A stretch of DNA of 21,955 nt, from contig JBOHBN010000050.1 in NCBI GenBank assembly GCA_050698355.1, forward strand, positions 1 through 21,955, in the 5' to 3' direction. This document shows positions 20,950-21,955 of this stretch, one piece after another (the first letter of the stretch is position 1; each line of letters opens with the position of its first letter). The notes beneath the pieces are model-generated. The model saw nothing but the letters and a program-made list of their open reading frames with translations, was not told the origin of the DNA and did not search any database. Made by a program: the position numbers and the translations under genes. This DNA is from JBOHBN01 sp050698355 (GTDB taxonomy: Bacteria; Actinomycetota; Actinomycetes; Streptosporangiales; WHST01).

Positions 20950-21426
20950 TCACAGCGCGGCGAGCGCCTCCAGGTACTGCTCGGTGCTGCGGGCGTCCGG
21001 GATGGGGTTCAGCACGCTCCACCGCACGGTGCCGTCCAGGTCGATGACGAACGTGCCGCGCCTGGCCGCACCCAGCTCGGCATCGAAGACGCCGTACGCC
21101 TGCGCCGCCTCGCCGTGCGGCCAGTGGTCGGAGAGCACGGGGAAGGTGAGCCGCTCCTGCTCGGCGAACGCACGCTGGCAGAACGCCGAGTCGCACGACA
21201 CGCCGAGCACCTGCACGCTGCCGGTCTGGAACGAGTCGATCCGGCGTTGCAGCGCCTTCATCTCGCTCGTGCACACGCCGGTGAACGAGTACGGGTAGAA
21301 GACCAGGAGAACGGCCTTCTCCCCGCGGAAGTCGGCGAGCTTGACGGTGGCGCCGTGCTGGTCGGTGAGGGCGAAGTCAGGTGCCGCGGAACCGACGGGC
21401 ACGGTCGCCGACGCCGGCTCGGTCAC
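20950..21426 (-). CDS. Peroxiredoxin, AhpE-like
   Basis: A 158-residue thioredoxin-fold peroxidase that reduces hydroperoxides. The peroxidatic motif PYSFTGVC (P45, T49, C52) matches PxxxTxxC. The opening VGSAAPDFALTDQHGATVKL and the RGTFVIDLDGTVRW strand are typical of the AhpE/Bcp-like group. Further cysteines at 77 and 82 lie away from the active site; whether one resolves the sulfenic acid is unclear. The GTG at 21426 overlaps the DUF3052 stop as GTGA, so the two are co-translated. The same pairing is common in actinobacteria. A role in oxidative defence fits the SigR system elsewhere in the window, but no SigR-type promoter is seen here. Confidence 0.92.
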   Translation of the reverse strand: MTEPASATVPVGSAAPDFALTDQHGATVKLADFRGEKAVLLVFYPYSFTGVCTSEMKALQRRIDSFQTGSVQVLGVSCDSAFCQRAFAEQERLTFPVLSDHWPHGEAAQAYGVFDAELGAARRGTFVIDLDGTVRWSVLNPIPDARSTEQYLEALAAL

Positions 21427-21860
21427 TTCTTGCCCTTCCCGCGCGGCCCGACGAGCCGCGTACCGACCCAGTCCTGTGCGGCGCTCACGCTGCTCGTCGC
21501 CTGGAAACCGGCGGTCGGGGCGTTCTCCCCGATCTCGCTGGGCTCGATGTGGCCCTCGCGGCCCGCCTTGGGGGTGAGCAACCAGATCGTGCCGTCGTCC
21601 GCCAGGGTGGTGCGCGCGTCGACCAGGCCGTCGACCAGGTCACCGTCTTCCTCACGCCACCACAGCAGGACGATATCCACGACGTCCTCGAAGTCCTCGT
21701 CGACGAGCTCGCCGCCGATGCGTTCCTCGACCGCTTGGCGGAACGAGTCGTCACAGTCGTCGTCGTAACCGAGCTCCTGTACGACTTGCCCCTCGCGAAG
21801 CCCCAATCGATCGACGGCGCTGCTCTCCGGCCCATCCGCGTGCGCCGCGGTCGCGCTCAC
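21423..21860 (-). CDS. DUF3052 family protein
   Basis: A 145-residue acidic protein of the actinobacterial DUF3052 family. Typical segments are RLGLREGQVVQELGYDDDCD, DIVLLWWREEDGDLVDGLVD, GTIWLLTPKAGREGHIEPSE and ENAPTAGFQATSSVSAAQDW, ending in a basic GKGKK tail. The function is not established. The GTG at 21860 has GGGGAGG eight bases upstream, which decides this start over the open extension to 21905. It overlaps the peroxiredoxin gene. In streptomycetes this gene often lies divergent from the pyruvate dehydrogenase E1 gene (aceE); any such neighbour would be beyond the window. Confidence 0.9.
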   Translation of the reverse strand: MSATAAHADGPESSAVDRLGLREGQVVQELGYDDDCDDSFRQAVEERIGGELVDEDFEDVVDIVLLWWREEDGDLVDGLVDARTTLADDGTIWLLTPKAGREGHIEPSEIGENAPTAGFQATSSVSAAQDWVGTRLVGPRGKGKK

Positions 21861-21955
21861 TGGTACATCCTCCCCACGCTTAGTAACGATAGTGCCGTAG
21901 TCCACTGGAAGTACCCGGCCGCGCGCAAGTAGAACCCGCGGGGGATGGTCATTTG
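21861..21955 (-). promoter_or_regulatory. Upstream region of the DUF3052-peroxiredoxin operon
   Basis: No coding sequence is supported in these last 95 bases. TATCGT on the minus strand (21891-21886) is a possible -10 element about 25 bases before the start codon. No convincing -35 accompanies it. Confidence 0.25.

Noticed and set aside
1..21955. CRISPR array, transposase or complete prophage/defence system
   Set aside because: No regularly spaced repeats, no transposase motifs and no recognisable nuclease/toxin-antitoxin or structural phage genes were found; only integrase ends are present.

Overview
High-GC DNA with dense, short-overlap operons, frequent GTG starts and very long antisense shadow frames points to an actinobacterium. 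The gene content agrees: a SigR/RsrA thiol-stress pair, a coenzyme-F420-type luciferase-like oxidoreductase, a DUF3052 gene next to a peroxiredoxin, and a NIF3 / zinc-ribbon / RNase H-phosphatase operon of the mycobacterial Rv2230c-Rv2228c type. I cannot name the genus.

Layout. 1-1706: the start of an amidohydrolase (minus) diverges from a LysR regulator and an overlapping GNAT acetyltransferase (plus). 1734-7639 (minus): sigR-rsrA, then two membrane-anchored HD-domain proteins (an intact HD-GYP and a partner without the GYP motif), then a stand-alone biotin carboxylase and a 71-residue biotin carrier protein. The sigR gene carries its own SigR-type promoter. 7698-9760 (minus): F420/LLM oxidoreductase, TraR/DksA-type zinc-finger protein, alpha/beta hydrolase. 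9794-10262: a 40-bp palindrome and the RNase P RNA gene (minus). 10287-11612: a short transporter remnant (minus) and an ArsB/SLC13-like permease (plus). 11655-14397 (minus): NIF3-like protein, zinc-ribbon coiled-coil protein and bifunctional RNase H/phosphatase, coupled by 4-base overlaps. 14458-15703 (plus): MFS permease and tRNA-Val(UAC).

15704-19056 looks like a decayed accessory stretch beside the tRNA. It holds an SRPBCC protein, two different tyrosine-recombinase C-terminal remnants either side of a two-domain VOC protein, an unrecognised 180-residue protein, non-coding debris and a palindromic element. 19085-21860 (minus) returns to ordinary content: a DUF3052 gene overlapping a peroxiredoxin gene, then a lipoprotein substrate-binding protein of the peptide ABC-transporter class with no permease genes beside it.

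How it fits together. The sigR-rsrA block probably answers thiol-oxidative stress. The HD pair next to it suggests a cyclic-di-GMP link, and the biotin carboxylase/carrier pair is a carboxylase half without a carboxyltransferase in view. No complete new system is evident. The best leads are the HD-GYP / degenerate-HD pair inside the sigR-carboxylase neighbourhood, the repeated operator-like motif before the biotin carboxylase, the large palindrome beside rnpB, and the integrase graveyard downstream of tRNA-Val.
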